64,000 bases of DNA from Cephalotus follicularis (GCA_001972305.1 BDDD01002907.1:62001-126000), one strand, 5' to 3'; numbered from the stretch's first letter, positions 34,423 to 46,440 are shown. Made by a program: numbers and translations. Notes: a model not told the origin generated them from the letters alone.

Positions 34423-35102
34423 TGTTGGGAGAATCCATCAAAATAATCAACTCAATTAGATCAAGCACAACGAAATAAATGACTCACACCCATTCTATGA
34501 ATCTAATAGGAGATAAACAAGTATAATTATTAAATGACAGAAATAATAAAAACAAAAAACACTAAATTTTAACATGAAAAACCTCTCCGATGTGGAGAGT
34601 AAAAACCACGAGACTGTAATCTATCAAAAAAAACTTTCACTATCAACCAATAATGGATAATAAATTTGTCCTCTTTAGTTACAGTAAACTAAAGGCATAG
34701 AATCACCAACACAAAATCAAAAAATCATCAAGGACAATAAGGCCACAAAATCATCAAGGGCAATAAGGCCACAAATCTATTGTTCCAAGTCTGGCCAGAA
34801 ACCTCCAAATCACAATCTCACCATCTAGAATGTAGAACTGTGTCTTGGGAACATGTTGTTCAAATTTCAATTCAATTGGGCCACGAAACACTACCCATTG
34901 GAAACTTTGATGAAAACTGCACAGGCTGCAAAACCTTTTCTCTCTATGTATCTCATGTCGGTTTTTACTCTCTCTTGCCTATTTTGTGTTGTGTTGACTC
35001 TCTCCCATTTAGTAATTAACTCTAGACACAAATAGTAGTCCCACACTAATTATTTGGGATCAAACTTGGGCTCTCTCCACATAGGAGTGAACCAACCCAA
35101 CA
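34423..35102 (-). repeat. 3' LTR of minus-strand copia
   Basis: 680 bp, TG...CA ends, next to a polypurine tract. It contains a short tandem duplication (ATCATCAAGGnCAATAAGG near 34725-34775) but no palindrome array, so it serves as a negative comparison for the other LTRs. Confidence 0.85.
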
Positions 35103-35118
35103 AATCTACCCCTCACGA

Positions 35119-36184
35119 CTAGGTGGAAAAGTTCACCATCCGGGCGATCAAGCGACATACCTCAAGCTTCTTCATTGGCAAAGCTTTCGTTAGCATATCA
35201 GAATCACTGTCATCCATGTGAATTTTCTTAAGCTCCAACAACTTGGAAATCAAAGAATCACTTATCCAATGGTATTTAACATCCATATGCTTAAACCTTG
35301 TATGAAATGAAGAGTTCTTAGCAAGATGGATGACACTTTGACTATCACAATATAGCATATACCTCTACTACTTGAAACCAAGCTCCTACACATATTTCTT
35401 TATCCATAACAACTCCTTGCATGCTTCAATCGATGCAATGAACTCAACTTCAGTACTAGAAAGTGCAACACATTTCTGCAATTTAGACTGCCAAGCCACA
35501 ACTTCCCCCGCAAAAGTAATCAAATAACCCGAAGTAGACCTATGAGAATTAACATCTCCAACCAAGTATGCATCAATATAGCCAACCAACACAGCGTTCT
35601 CACTTCCAAAACTGAGTTTCAAATTGGATGTACCTCAGAGATATCTCATAATCCACTTCACTACTTTCCAATGTTCCCTTCCAGGATTTGAAAGAAACCA
35701 ACTAACTACACCTATTGCATGAGCTATGTCTGCCCTTGTACATACCATTGCATACATTAAGCTTCCGACTGCTGAGGCATATGGAACCTTAAGCATTTCC
35801 TTCTTTTCCTTATTTGTAGAAGGACTCTATTTGGTGCTCAATTTAAAGTGATTGGCAATAGGAGAACTAACCGACTTAGCCTTGCTCATATTGAATCTCT
35901 GAAGCACTTTTTCAACATACTTCTCTTATGACAAAAACAACTCTCTAGCACCTCTGTCTTGAGTAATCCTTATTCCAAGGATTTTCTTTGATGGCCCTAA
36001 GTCTTTCATAGCAAAAGACTTACTCAATTACTTCTTCAACCTGTCAATTCTAGAAGCACTATTGCCAATAATTAACATATATCATCAACATAGAGCAAAA
36101 CAATAATAAATCACCTTCAAAGAATTTTTTTATGAACACATAATGGTCAGAATTTGTCTTCTTGTAGCCTTGCTCCCCTATAAC
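35119..36184 (-). pseudogene. pol: RNase H and reverse transcriptase 3' part of copia pol
   Basis: The frames at 35622-35386 (VGYIDAYLVGDVNSHRSTSGY, SSTEVEFIASIEACKEL) and 35358-35119 (YCDSQSVIHLAKNSSFHTR, DMLTKALPMKKLE) form copia RNase H. From about 36060 to 36184 the remains of the reverse transcriptase end in GEQGYKKTNSDHYVF, which joins to QWYKKFESVI encoded right of 62512. Stops and shifts are present throughout. Confidence 0.88.
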
Positions 36185-36535
36185 TGTAACACCTCGCACC
36201 CGGAGGATGAACACGTGGCATTACTTTTAATCCAGTACACAATACAATTGTCAGGACTAGTAATATAAAAATGCGAAAAAACTAAAAACTTTACAACAAA
36301 CCATCATCCATACACTCTTTCATCAATACAATACACGTCATTTTCAATACAATACATTTATCAGTCTTTTTGATACAATATACAATACAAGCTTTCCCAA
36401 ACAAAACGGTCGTGTGGTCAAATCAAATCTTCAATTCTTCTGTCCGCTGCTACTTGCTACCTTACCTGTGCCACACAAAATACACACACAGCCCCACCCC
36501 GTAGGTTAGGGGTTACACTACAGGGAAAATAGGCA

Positions 36536-36710
36536 ACGACGAGGGCATATGGCGAGGGCACCCGAATCCCCTCGCCATTGCCCAACTTTTTTTATTATTA
36601 TTAAAAAGGCATGGCGAGGGCACTATTACCCTCGCCATCCTAAAAATACATGGTGAGGGCAATAAATGCCCTTGCCATGCCCTCGCCTAGTGCTATACCT
36701 AACCCGACAC
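36536..36710. repeat. CACTA left subterminal repeats
   Basis: About eight GGCGAGGGCA or inverted TGCCCTCGCCAT motifs in both orientations. In characterised En/Spm elements such repeats bind the second encoded protein (TNPA). Confidence 0.88.
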
Positions 36711-36943
36711 TTTCCTTTTTTCTTCATCTCTCATCCTCCCCCCGCCTCCCTCTCTCATCCCTCTCTCTCACCGCCGATACTATCCTCCTCCCGTCGCCGC
36801 CGCCACTGCTCTCTTTGTTCTCCTCCAGCCAGCCTCCAAGCTTGGATTCCAGGTATTGTCACCGATTTTTTTGGGTTTTATAGTATAAATGTGTAAATAG
36901 GCATATATATATATATATATATACTGAATTAATAGTGGGCTTT
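36711..36943 (+). promoter_or_regulatory. CACTA 5' leader with a likely splice donor
   Basis: A pyrimidine-rich stretch ends CTTGGATTCCAG/GTATTG near 36852, a good donor site, as would be expected for a non-coding first exon upstream of TNP2. An AT dinucleotide run follows at about 36902-36924. No ATG-led coding is evident. Confidence 0.4.
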
Positions 36944-38790
36944 GTAATTATTTTCCTGCCTTTTGGGTTGGGCCCAAGTTTTGTGATGTATTTATTTGGG
37001 CCTTAACAGAATATAATTTGTGACCTTGGGCTTAAGGAAACTATTTCTCTTCTTGGGCCAAATTTAGTATGGCATGTGGCAACTGGGCCTTCAATGAAGG
37101 AAAGAGAGGAAGTAGGCCCAAAGGAGAAGAAATGGCATGCATTTGTTGGAAATTGCCTAGAGAATTCTGGAACCTTCAGCTTGTGTATTTAAAAGGAAGA
37201 AATGCCGAGGGACACACTGTTGCCATCATACACACTCTTGTGTCTAGAGGAAACGAGAGAAAAGTGAGAGTAATGGGAGATGGGGCCAGATGCTGGAAAA
37301 TGGAAGAAGAGGACAAGCCGGGGACTTACTCGGGAGAGTTCCTACCCCGTGTATAAATACCCATCTCCTGGAAGCAAGGAAAAGGGTGTAAAGAAGAAGA
37401 ATATTGGCAAGCTAAAGCGTGTAGAAGCCCTCGGCCAGAAGAGAGTCCAAAATTCAAGAAGGAAGAAGATAATCTCTCTTTCCAACCGTTTTTCAGGTAA
37501 GTTACTCCATATCCGAGTGCCTACCAGCATGTTTGTGTGTGTGTGATTGTTGATGTTTTCTTTTTGTGTGCGTTCATTACTTGCTTGCTTGCTTTTGTAT
37601 TATGATTTGTTATTGGTAACTATGTAAGTTATGCTATTGTTGAATACGAGACTCGATACAATGCTAACCTGCACACGTAAGCTTTGAGCATTTCATCCAT
37701 GGCGCTTCGATTTGGTACGCATTAACAGTGCAAAATGCACGTAGGCGTCATGGTAAAGGCGCCGTGGTGGAGTTGAGCTCCCCTAGCCATGCGTCCAGGC
37801 CTGGCTACTCGTCGCGCCTTCCCTGGCAGGCACTGAGCTCCCTTCATCGCTGGCAAGTATGGATCATACGTCCAAGGCAAGAAATGCAAGATTCCCAGGG
37901 TGACATGCGCCCAAGGAGAAGACACCCGAGGTGAATGCCCGAGCTGCCGTGGTGCCAACGCCCGAGCTCCCACCATGCCCGAGCTCCATGCAAGGCCCGA
38001 GCTCCCCTGCAGTGCATGCCGAGCTGCCTTAGTACCAGGGGTGCCATGTATGCAAGGTGACAACACCAGAGGAAAGCAAAGCCGGGTTGAGGTGCCATGG
38101 CGAATGCCAGGGAAGTTGCTTACCTGGGGTGCCAACGCCAGGGGAGTTTTGCGCCCATAATCCATGCATCTCGAGCATGCCTCACACGGCGCCAAGCTCT
38201 CCTCTGCTTTCGCTCGAATAGGTGACGGTGATGACCTCTCCCCTGCCCCGAGCCGAACGTGCAGGCCCGGTATGCGTTGTCCCCTGGTACGCACTCCTTG
38301 TATGCGTTATTGAAGAAGGAAATAGTATATGTGTATGCATGCGTCCTTGTCATACCCCCTGCATGCATTTGTTAAGTGAGCATGAGAAAGTGCCATGCTC
38401 CTTTTGTACCTGGGAGGCGCTTAATGGACAATGAGATAAAAAGGAAATAATAAAAGGAAGGAAATGGAATTAGAAAATGGAATGTAAAAAGAAAGGATGT
38501 TTAAGGAAGATTCCAGGCAGGTGAGCCCAACAGGGGAGAATTCCGTCGAGCAGGTAAACCCAAGTGGTGAACTCCGTGAGGCAGGTGATCTCGGGCGAAT
38601 CCGCCTAATGGTGAACCTAAAGGTGAATTCCGCTATAACTGGTGATCCAAAGGGTGAATTGCTAGAGCAGGTGAGCAAATGGCGAATTCTGCTCAGCAGG
38701 TGAACCTGGAGGAGAATTCCGCGGGCAGGTGAGCCTAAAGGTGAACCTTACACACTGACCAAACCATAGGATGACCGGACTAGACTCCTC
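36944..38790. mobile_element. Unassigned LTR-like insertion in the CACTA
   Basis: The sequence changes character near 36944 (TGGGCTTTGTAATT) and contains a TATA box (TATAAATACCC near 37356), a possible donor (TCAGGTAAGTTAC near 37494), a GC-rich segment of GCCCGAGCTCC repeats (37760-38210) and a segment of GGTGAATTCCGC/AGCAGGTGAACC repeats (38510-38750). No protein domain is found and no ends or target duplication could be fixed. It could be an LTR with leader of an undefined retroelement. Confidence 0.45.
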
Positions 38791-40078
38791 TGTTATGATA
38801 TTAACACAAATACTAGCAAATAGAAAATTTTAAAGTAAAGAGAGTATGGATAGAAAGATTCTCTATTTTTAGAGTGGTTCGGCTAACTCTTGCCTACATC
38901 CACTTTTCCCAAGGGAGCTCCTTGAGTTTCCAGTAGCTCGAATTGATTAAGGAAGCAATTCGTTACACCTCACAGTTTTTGTGATTGACCTCAATCACTT
39001 CATCTTGACCTCAAGACCTTTGTAGGATTCACTCTCCTCTTTTACAAGTTCTTAATGTGTTTACAATGTACCCTCTTAGTAGATTTGGCTTACAATAAAG
39101 AACAAGAGAGAATTACAAAGAAATTCAGAAAGTAAAGCTATGAAGCTTTTTGGAGAAGCATAAGAGCACTTTGGTATAGTAGAATGTAGCTTGCTTGATT
39201 ACTTTGTTTCTTGATGTTTTTTGAAGCCTTGGACCCTCCATTATATAGCCAAACAATTGATGTATCCGTTGCTTAAATCATGGATATTTTGAATTGAAAA
39301 ACTGATTATTTGCTATAAACTCTGTTATGTAGCCGTTGGAAAAAAGACATCGATGTCTTTTGATAAGCGTCGATGTCTTCATCAGTTAACTAGGCGTTGC
39401 TAGCATTCGGGGCATAATTTTGTGTGAAGACGTCGATGTCTATAAATGGCGTCAATGTCTTTTCTAGAGTTATGGCCAGGCTTTGAAGATATGAGCAACA
39501 CATCGATGTCTTCAAACTACGTCGATGTCTTTTCTGGAAAAATAGAAGTTATGAGAAACACACCGATGTCTTTGATAAGGGATCGATGTCTTTTACTTTG
39601 TAGTCGATGTCTTCGTAGAAAATACTCGATGTCTTTGTTCAGAAACAACCTGTAACTTTGAAGCATTAAACACATCGATGTCTTTGTGAAGGGATCGATG
39701 TCTTCTCTAAAATGGATCGATGTCTTTGAATGAAAATGGCCTGTAACTTTCTGTGATAAAGACGTCGATGTCTTGTCTAAAAGGGATCGATGCCTTCGTT
39801 GAAAATCGACCTGTAACTTTTGAGACTGAAGACGTCGATGTCTTTTGAGAATGAGATCGATGTCTTTCGAGAATGAGATTGATGTCTTTCATGAATAACT
39901 ACCTGTAACTGCTGGTGCTTTAAAGGCGTCGATGTCTTCCTTCAATGGCGTCGATGTCTTTCATGTGAAACTGTCTTTTTGCATTTTGTGAGTTTTTTGA
40001 GTATCTTGCACATAAAGTAAACTTGTTAAAAGCAAATATGTTATCATGAAAACTAGGATTGAGACTAAAACATCAACA
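38791..40078 (-). repeat. 3' LTR of copia A (1288 bp)
   Basis: The plus strand starts TGTTATGATATTAACAC and ends AAAACATCAACA, followed by the polypurine tract (minus-strand CATCAAAAAGGGGGAGAT). On the minus strand a dense palindrome array (39965-39340) precedes a TATA-like CTATATAA at 39248-39241. Confidence 0.9.
39340..39965. repeat. TCGA palindrome array in copia A LTR
   Basis: About 20 units of (A/G)CRTCGATGTCTTY lie in 625 bp, usually as pairs 15-40 bp apart. AAAGACATCGATGTCTTT at 39343-39360 is a perfect 18-bp palindrome. Most units keep the right half GATGTCTT better than the left. The array lies in U3, about 100-720 bp upstream of the TATA-like box. Confidence 0.93.
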
Positions 40079-40433
40079 ATCTCCCCCTTTTTGATGATGA
40101 AAACAATTTGCGCATAAAGGATTATATATAAAAAATAAAGGAAAAACTGCAAATAAGAAAGCTTATGAAGCTCTGCAACATAAGAAAACTTAAAACTTAG
40201 TAAATTATAAAGCTATCTCCCCCTTTTTTTTGGATAGAATCAAAAAGACATGTAAAAAAATAATGCTCCCCCTTAAGAAGTTAAAATATCATAACAAAAT
40301 ATCATCAATAACAGCAATAACATTCAAACAACCTCAAAAGATATCATTCACATCATAAACACTTGTTCACATTTCAACCATTTGTTCATAGTTACACAAG
40401 CAAAATAAAAACTGTTCAGAGAAAAAAATACAA

Positions 40434-41789
40434 TCAAGAATCAGAAACAGGAGGATCATCATAAGCAGATTCATCTCCATAGGTCTCCTCGCATTTGTCA
40501 ATAGTTTTTGATTCAGCAAGCTTCCGTTCTAGACGTTTGAGACGTCTCTTGGTGACATGTAGATCATAGTAGATTGTGTCTTCAACAGTCTCAAAATCTG
40601 TACTGATTGTCTTGTGATCCTTCTCCAAGTGATCAAGTCGAGAATTGAGAGACTTGAACTTATCATCAATGGATGCTTCCATTGAATCAAACCGGACATT
40701 CAGTGCATCAAAGCGAGAGCTCATAAACTCGACAAAATGATCATACTCCGAGGTAGAGGTGGAACCACGAGTATGAGAACGAGGACGAGAAGGACCAACT
40801 TCTTGACCAGTTTCTTGAGCTTCCCATGGATGTAAATCTTCTTGTTCCTCTCGATTGATTCGCTAAGTTTGATCGCTTTTTGGACAAAAAGTCCAAACCC
40901 CTTCTTGCTTCTTCCAACCCATCCGATTAAGCGTGCTTTTGTTGTAGGTGTCTTCCTTTTTCAATTTCGTTCCAATCGCCCCCTCAAGATGAACTTCATG
41001 GTAAAGGAAGATTTTGGTTAAAATGCAACCAAAAGGAAGAACCGATTTCTTTTGGGTGGAAGCACGGACCATAGTATGGAGCATAAGCAATGGATAGCAA
41101 AATTCGATTTTGGAGATGATGCACCACATTAAAAATGCTTGCATTCAAGTAAGTTTTGCATATCCACGACCGGTAGGAAGGAGATGGTGGACAATAAGAT
41201 GATGTAGGAGACGATGATCAACAGATAGCTTATTTGTACAAAGAGCCATGTTAGGGCGAATATTTGGATCATTTGGGTAAATGATTGACAAAATGTCATT
41301 AGGATGGAATCCCTCAACTTCCGGCCACTTCTTGTATTCAAAAATATACAAGCCGGTGTGAGGAATATGAAAAATTGAGGCAAGAATCCTAGCATCTAGG
41401 AAGATTCTTTGGCCTTTAACGATGGAAGACAGGGCAAATTCCTCATTCGGACAAGAGACAATATGCAAATTCATATAAAATTCTTTAACTAGCTTAACAT
41501 AGAACATGTCTTGAATTTGCACAAGAGGAAGAAGGTGCAAATTCTCAAGTCATGAGACAAAAGAAAACTCATTTGAACAAAACGATAAGTCAATATTTCT
41601 TCCTCCCATTACTCTTTTGTCAATAAAGACAACATGACGGAGTGGAATGATTTCCACGGATTCGGAATCCGATTCAAGAGCGGGATCGGGAGACTGTTCC
41701 CGAATGTTGAGTTTTCGTTTAGAAGCAAGTTTTGGTTGCTTGGAGGAGCCAGCAACCCTCTTTTTACCAGCTCGTTTTGTATTAGTCAT
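40434..41789 (-). pseudogene. Copia A extra gene (putative plant transposon protein with coiled coil)
   Basis: One minus-strand frame runs 452 codons from ATG at 41789 (MTNTKRAGKKRVAGSS) to the stop at 40434. It is interrupted only by three stop codons (near 41550, 41145 and 40863) and has no frameshift. A basic N-terminus is followed by a domain with LVKEFYMNLHI, SIVKGQRIFLDARILASIFHIP and LVDHRLLHHLIVHHLLPTG-like wording. This resembles the Pfam family named putative plant transposon protein. Next comes EVHLEGAIGTKLKK...LNRMGWKK, and a C-terminal coiled coil (MSSRFDALNVRFDSMEASI to RRLKRLERKL) with an acidic tail. It is homologous to the gene at 55542-56777. No membrane segment is seen, so an envelope role is not supported. 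Confidence 0.8.
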
Positions 41790-41984
41790 TTTATCGAACA
41801 GTTTGAGTGCACAACACAAAGTGTAAAAATTGGAAGACAAACAAAGATTGATGGAAGATAATGAACCTTGATCACGACACAAGATGGAGTAGATGATGTT
41901 TTGATGACTGGAAAGATAAAAAAAAATTTAAAAGAAAAGAAATTTTCAGAGAAATTGTCCAGAGAGGTAGAGTGAAAAAGTAAA

Positions 41985-42250
41985 TAGAGTCGATGTGTTT
42001 TTATGAAAAAGTCGATGACTGATAGAAAGACGTCGACGTGATTTTGAACGCATCGACGTGTTCTTTAAAAAAAACTTAATTAAAAGCATCAATGTGAAAT
42101 AAAACATTGCGTTTTGAAAAGCATCGACGTATTTTTAAAGAGATCGACGTGTTTCAAAAAAAAAAACTAAAGAACATTGGCGTTTTATAAAGAGATCGAC
42201 GGTTTTACAAAAACTACATCAATGTGTTTGAAAAGAAGTCGACGTGTTTA
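41985..42250. repeat. TCGA motif cluster between pol and extra gene of copia A
   Basis: Eight or nine CGTCGACGTG/ATCGACGTGTTT-type units lie between the pol stop and the ATG of the extra gene, with a TATA-like TTTATAAA near 42190 on the minus strand. The motif class is the one found in the LTR of the same element. Confidence 0.85.
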
Positions 42251-42345
42251 GCCAAAAACAGAACAATAACAGAAAAACAGTCAAAAAACAAACAATCAAC
42301 TTCAAATAAACATTCAATCAATCAAACATTCAAACAAATAAACAT

Positions 42346-45048
42346 TCATTCAAACTCACATAAACCTAGTTCTCTTCTAAACTTTGAAAAAGTATTTTCA
42401 TCTAAAGGTTTGGTAAATATATCAGCTATTTGTTTTTCGGTGGAAACATATTCTAAATCAATATCTCCATTTTCAACATGTTCTCTCAAAAAGTGATACC
42501 TAATGTCAAAGTGTTTTGTCTTTGAGTGATGAACAGGGTTTTTAGCAAGACAAATACTACTAGTGTTATCACATTTTATAGGTACATGTCTCACAAAAAC
42601 ACCATAATCTACCAACTGTTGTTTTTGCCATAAAATCTATGCACAACAGCTACCTACAGAAATATATTCTGCCTCGGTGGTGGAAAGAGCAAAAAAATTT
42701 TGCTTTTTACTAAACCACGATACAAGCATACTTCCTAGGTATTGGCATGAGCCACTAGTGCTTTTGCGATCAACCTTATAACCACCAAAGTCAGCATCTG
42801 AGTATGCATGTAAATCAAAACTAGAGTCTCGTGAATACCATAAACCAAAAATAGGTGTATAAGCAAGATATTTCAGAATACGTTTAACCACAAACAAGTG
42901 TGATTCTTTAGGGTTTGATTGAAAGCGTGCACACAAACAGACACTAAACAAAATATCAGGACTACTAGCAGTTAAATATAATAGCGAACCTATCATGCTT
43001 CTATAAAGCTTTTGATCAATATTTTAACCTTGTTCGTCATTGTCAAGATTTGTAGAAGTGCTTATAGGAGTCTTACTTGTTTTTGAGTTCTCCATTCCAA
43101 ACTTCTAAAGTATTCCCTTTACGTATTTAGCTTGGTTGATGAAGATACCCTCTTTCGTTTGCTTAACTTGAAGCCCAAGGAAGAAGTTAAGCTCTCCCAT
43201 CATGATCATTTCAAACTCTAACTTCATAATGTTAGAAAACTCCTTGCACAAAGATTCGTTAGTTGATCCAAAAATAATATCATCAACATAAATTTGTACT
43301 ACTAGAAAATCATTCCCTTTTGACTTTGTAAAAAGCGTTATATAAACATTTCCACGTTTAAAATCATTTTCAATAAAAAATTTTGTTAACCTTTCGTACC
43401 AAGCTCAAGGAGCTTGTTTAAAACCATATAAAACTTTATTTAGTTTAAAAACATGGTTTGGAAAGAAAGGATCCTCAAAACCTTGAGGTTGTTCTATATA
43501 TACTTCTTCTTTTATAAAACCATTCAAAAAGACACTTTTTACATCCATTTGATATAACTTAAAATCTTTAAAACAAGCAAAAGCAAGTAACAAACGAATT
43601 GATTCTAACCTAACAACAAGTGCATAAGTTTCATCATAATCTATACCTTCTTATTGGGAATAACCTTGAGCTACTAGTCTAGCTTTATTTCTAAATATTA
43701 CTCCTTGATTATCCAACTTATTTCTAAAGATCCATTTAGTCCCTATCACGGAATGATCCTTAGGTCTAGGTACTAAAAACCAAATTTTGTTACGTTCAAA
43801 TTGGTTCAACTCTTCTTGCATAGCTACTATCCAGTTTTCATCCTTTTCAGCTTCTACAAAGTTCTTAGGCTCAAAGTGAGAAAGAAAAGCAACATAATTA
43901 CAAGTATTTGCATTAGACCTAGTCATAACACCATGTTAAATATTACCAATTATGGATTCATGTGGGTAATCTTTAACTACTTTATAGGTCTTTTCTACAA
44001 GATCTTGTTGGTGGCTATGCTCAGATTCATCATCTAAATTCTCAGATGATTCATGAAAATCTATGCTATCTTGTTTATTAGTACTTACATTATTTGACTC
44101 ATCAAAGACTATATGCATAGATTCTTCTACTAACAGAGTACGTTTATTAAAACATCTATAGTTGAAAATTCATGTTTAAAACCATTTTCGATGTAAAATT
44201 TATTAAAATATTGATTTTCGAACTCTTTACCATGATCACTTCTTATTTTCAAAATAGAGGATCCTTTTTCTTTTTGAACTTGTTTACAAAAATTTGTAAA
44301 GAATGTAAAGACTTCACTTTTATGTGCTAAAAAGAAAACCCATGTGTACCTAGTCATCAGCAATAACATATGCATAAGACTTACCACCTAAGCTTCTTAT
44401 GTTTATAGGTCCAAAAAGATCCATATGAAGTAGTTCGAGTGGCCTACTAGTTGAAACAATGTTAATAGATTTAAAACTTGTTCTAGTTTGTTTTCCTTGT
44501 TGACAAGCGTCACAAATCTTATCTTTTTGAAAATTTAATTTTGGAAGACCTTTAACTAAGTCATGTTTTAAAATCTTTGAAATTGTTCTCATACTAACAT
44601 GTCATAGTCTTCTATGCCACATCCAACTATCTTTGTTTAAAGAAACTAGGCATTTAACGTTTTGGTTTTGAAGATCATCTATGTCTATTACATGAAGATT
44701 GCCTTCTCTTTGTCCTACAAACTTAGTGGTATTATTATTATTATTATTGTCAATGACTCTACATGATAGATTTTCAAAAATAACTCTACAATTCTTGTCA
44801 CACAATTGACTTATGCTCAAGAGATTGTGTTTGAGTCCTTTAACATGCAATACATTAGTAATAGTAATATATTCGTTACCTATTGAGCCAGTTCCGATGA
44901 TTTGTCCTTTTGCGTTATCTCCAAATGTTATGTTTCCTCCGTCTTTAGGTTCCCAAGTAACAAACAGACTTTTGTTCCCCGTCATGTGTTTGGAGCATCC
45001 GCTATCAAGATACCAATGGTTCCTTTTTGATGACGTCTTCAGGCACAT
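42346..45048 (-). pseudogene. pol: pol of copia A
   Basis: In minus-strand order the pieces are as follows. The protease and pre-integrase region is at 45048-44602 (HWYLDSGCSKHMTGN, with catalytic DSG). The integrase zinc finger (CDACQQGKQTRTSF) and core (MDLFGPINIRSLGGKSYAYVIADD, RSDHGKEFENQYF) follow to 44130. Reverse transcriptase is at 43926-43250 ([39 protein letters not shown], and YVDDIIFGS at about 43277). RNase H is at 42996-42346 (SDADFGGYKVDRKSTSGSC, STTEAEYISVGSCCA, QIADIFTKPLDENTF). Stops and small shifts separate the pieces. Confidence 0.92.
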
Positions 45049-46440
45049 CTACAAAACAAATGAATTTGAGTTGAAGATTTTGGTACCCAAGTTGCTTTGG
45101 GTCTAGGGGGGTTAGTGATAAAAGTTCCTTTTGGAACCCATATAGTTCTTATTTTAAACATTTGATTTCTATAAAACATGTTTTGCTTAACCTTATTTCT
45201 TTTATACATGTCATTTTTCTTGTGATAACAATTATGTGTAGTGTGACCATTTCTATTGCAATAGTTACATGTTATGCTAGATGAGGTCATTTTGATATCT
45301 TTCTTCTCAAGATATTTTTGAAAGTGCTTAACATTGTTCATCTCATCATAACCTAGGTCAACTTTATTGAAAACACATCTTTGAAGACCTAGTAGGTTAT
45401 CAAGTTTTTCACTACTGTTTGAAAACTTTGAAAAGGTTTTCTTAAGAGCATCAACTTCTAATTTAAGTGTTTCATTTTCTTTTTCAAGAGATATAACCTT
45501 ATCATCTAAAGACTTGTTTGATAAACATTCTATCTTATGTTTTAGACTAACATTCTCTTTATTGACAGCTTTTATTATCTTTTTGAGTGATGCATTTTCT
45601 AGACTGAATTGTTCAAGTAGTTCAAGAAGTTCGCTTACCTCATTTTTATCTTCATCTTCATCATCAATTGCCATCAAAGCCAATTGTGCTACTTCTTGGT
45701 TCTCTGCTTCTTCGGAGCTGGATTCATCACTATCCGACCATGTAGCTAGCATTGCTCTCTTCTTTTTGATTGTTTCCTTGGCTTTCTTCAATCTCGAACA
45801 TTCACTTTTGTAGTGTCCGGGTTTGTTGCATTCGAAGCATATGATTTCTTCTTTCTTCATCTAAGATTTTGAAGGAGTTGATTTCTTGAGGTTTTTGCTG
45901 CCAAACTTCTTCTTTGCTAAGAACTTTTTGAATCTCCTTGTTATTAAGGCCATCTCATCATCACTATCTTCTTCGCTTGAATCCACTGTAAATGATTTGA
46001 ATTCTATGACTTTCTTTTTCTTCTTGTCTTGTTCTTCATCATCTTCAAGATTTTTAATTATCATTTCATGTGTCATGAGTGTTCCAAGAAGTTCTTCAAG
46101 TGGCAATGTGTTAAGGTCCTTTGCTTCCTCTATGGCAGTGACTTTAGGCATCTAGGTTTTAGGTAGACACCTGAGTATCTTTCTTACCATCTCACTGTTA
46201 GTGTAGCACTTATTTAAAGATTGCAGTGAGTTTATAATATTGGTAAAGCGAACAAACATACTAGAAATATTTTCATTTTCTTTCATTGAGAACATTTCAT
46301 ATTCTCTAACTAGCATATTTATTTTAGCATCTTTTACCTGATTGGTTCCCTCATAGGCCACCTCGAGTCTATCCCACATCTCCTTTACGGTAGCGCATGA
46401 GGAAACTCTATTGAATTCGTTTGAATTCAAGGCACATATT
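45039..46440 (-). pseudogene. gag: gag of copia A, N-terminus missing
   Basis: 46430-46152 contains the UBN2-type gag block (VKEMWDRLEVAYEGTNQVKD). 45860-45039 has a knuckle CFECNKPGHYKSEC, a long coiled coil (about residues 70-160) and a second knuckle CNYCNRNGHTTHNC. Residues before LNSNEFNRVSS are lost at the junction with the tandem repeats. Confidence 0.9.

Larger units (their letters stand above)
34423..36184 (-). mobile_element. Minus-strand copia element, 3' part (continues at 62513)
   Basis: The 3' LTR at 34423-35102 starts TGTTGGGAGAATCC and ends CCAACCCAACA on the plus strand. A polypurine tract (minus-strand GTGAGGGGTAGATT) follows at 35103. RNase H and reverse transcriptase coding run on the minus strand up to 36184, where a Tekay solo LTR splits pol. 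The other half is at 62513-62959. Target duplication on the outer side cannot be checked. Confidence 0.88.
38791..46440 (-). mobile_element. Copia element A with extra gene downstream of pol
   Basis: In minus-strand order it has gag with two zinc knuckles, protease, integrase, reverse transcriptase, RNase H, then a separate gene, a polypurine tract and a 3' LTR (38791-40078). The 5' LTR, leader and gag N-terminus are missing: homology with copia element B stops at about 46455, next to AT-rich tandem repeats. The long pol-to-LTR region with an extra gene recalls the SIRE-type copia layout. Confidence 0.9.

Noticed and set aside
37722-38294. 190-codon minus-strand frame and a long plus-strand frame in GC-rich repeats
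   Set aside because: They follow the GAGCTC-type repeat composition. No domain, and open frames occur on both strands as expected from GC-rich repeats.
39340-39965. Could the regular short palindromes be a CRISPR array?
   Set aside because: The sequence is plant nuclear DNA, spacing is irregular, the units vary, and there are no cas genes. The array lies in an LTR.
40434-41789. Envelope protein of an endogenous retrovirus
   Set aside because: The gene is where env would be, but no signal peptide, membrane span, furin-like site or fusion peptide is visible. The domain resembles a plant transposon protein family instead.
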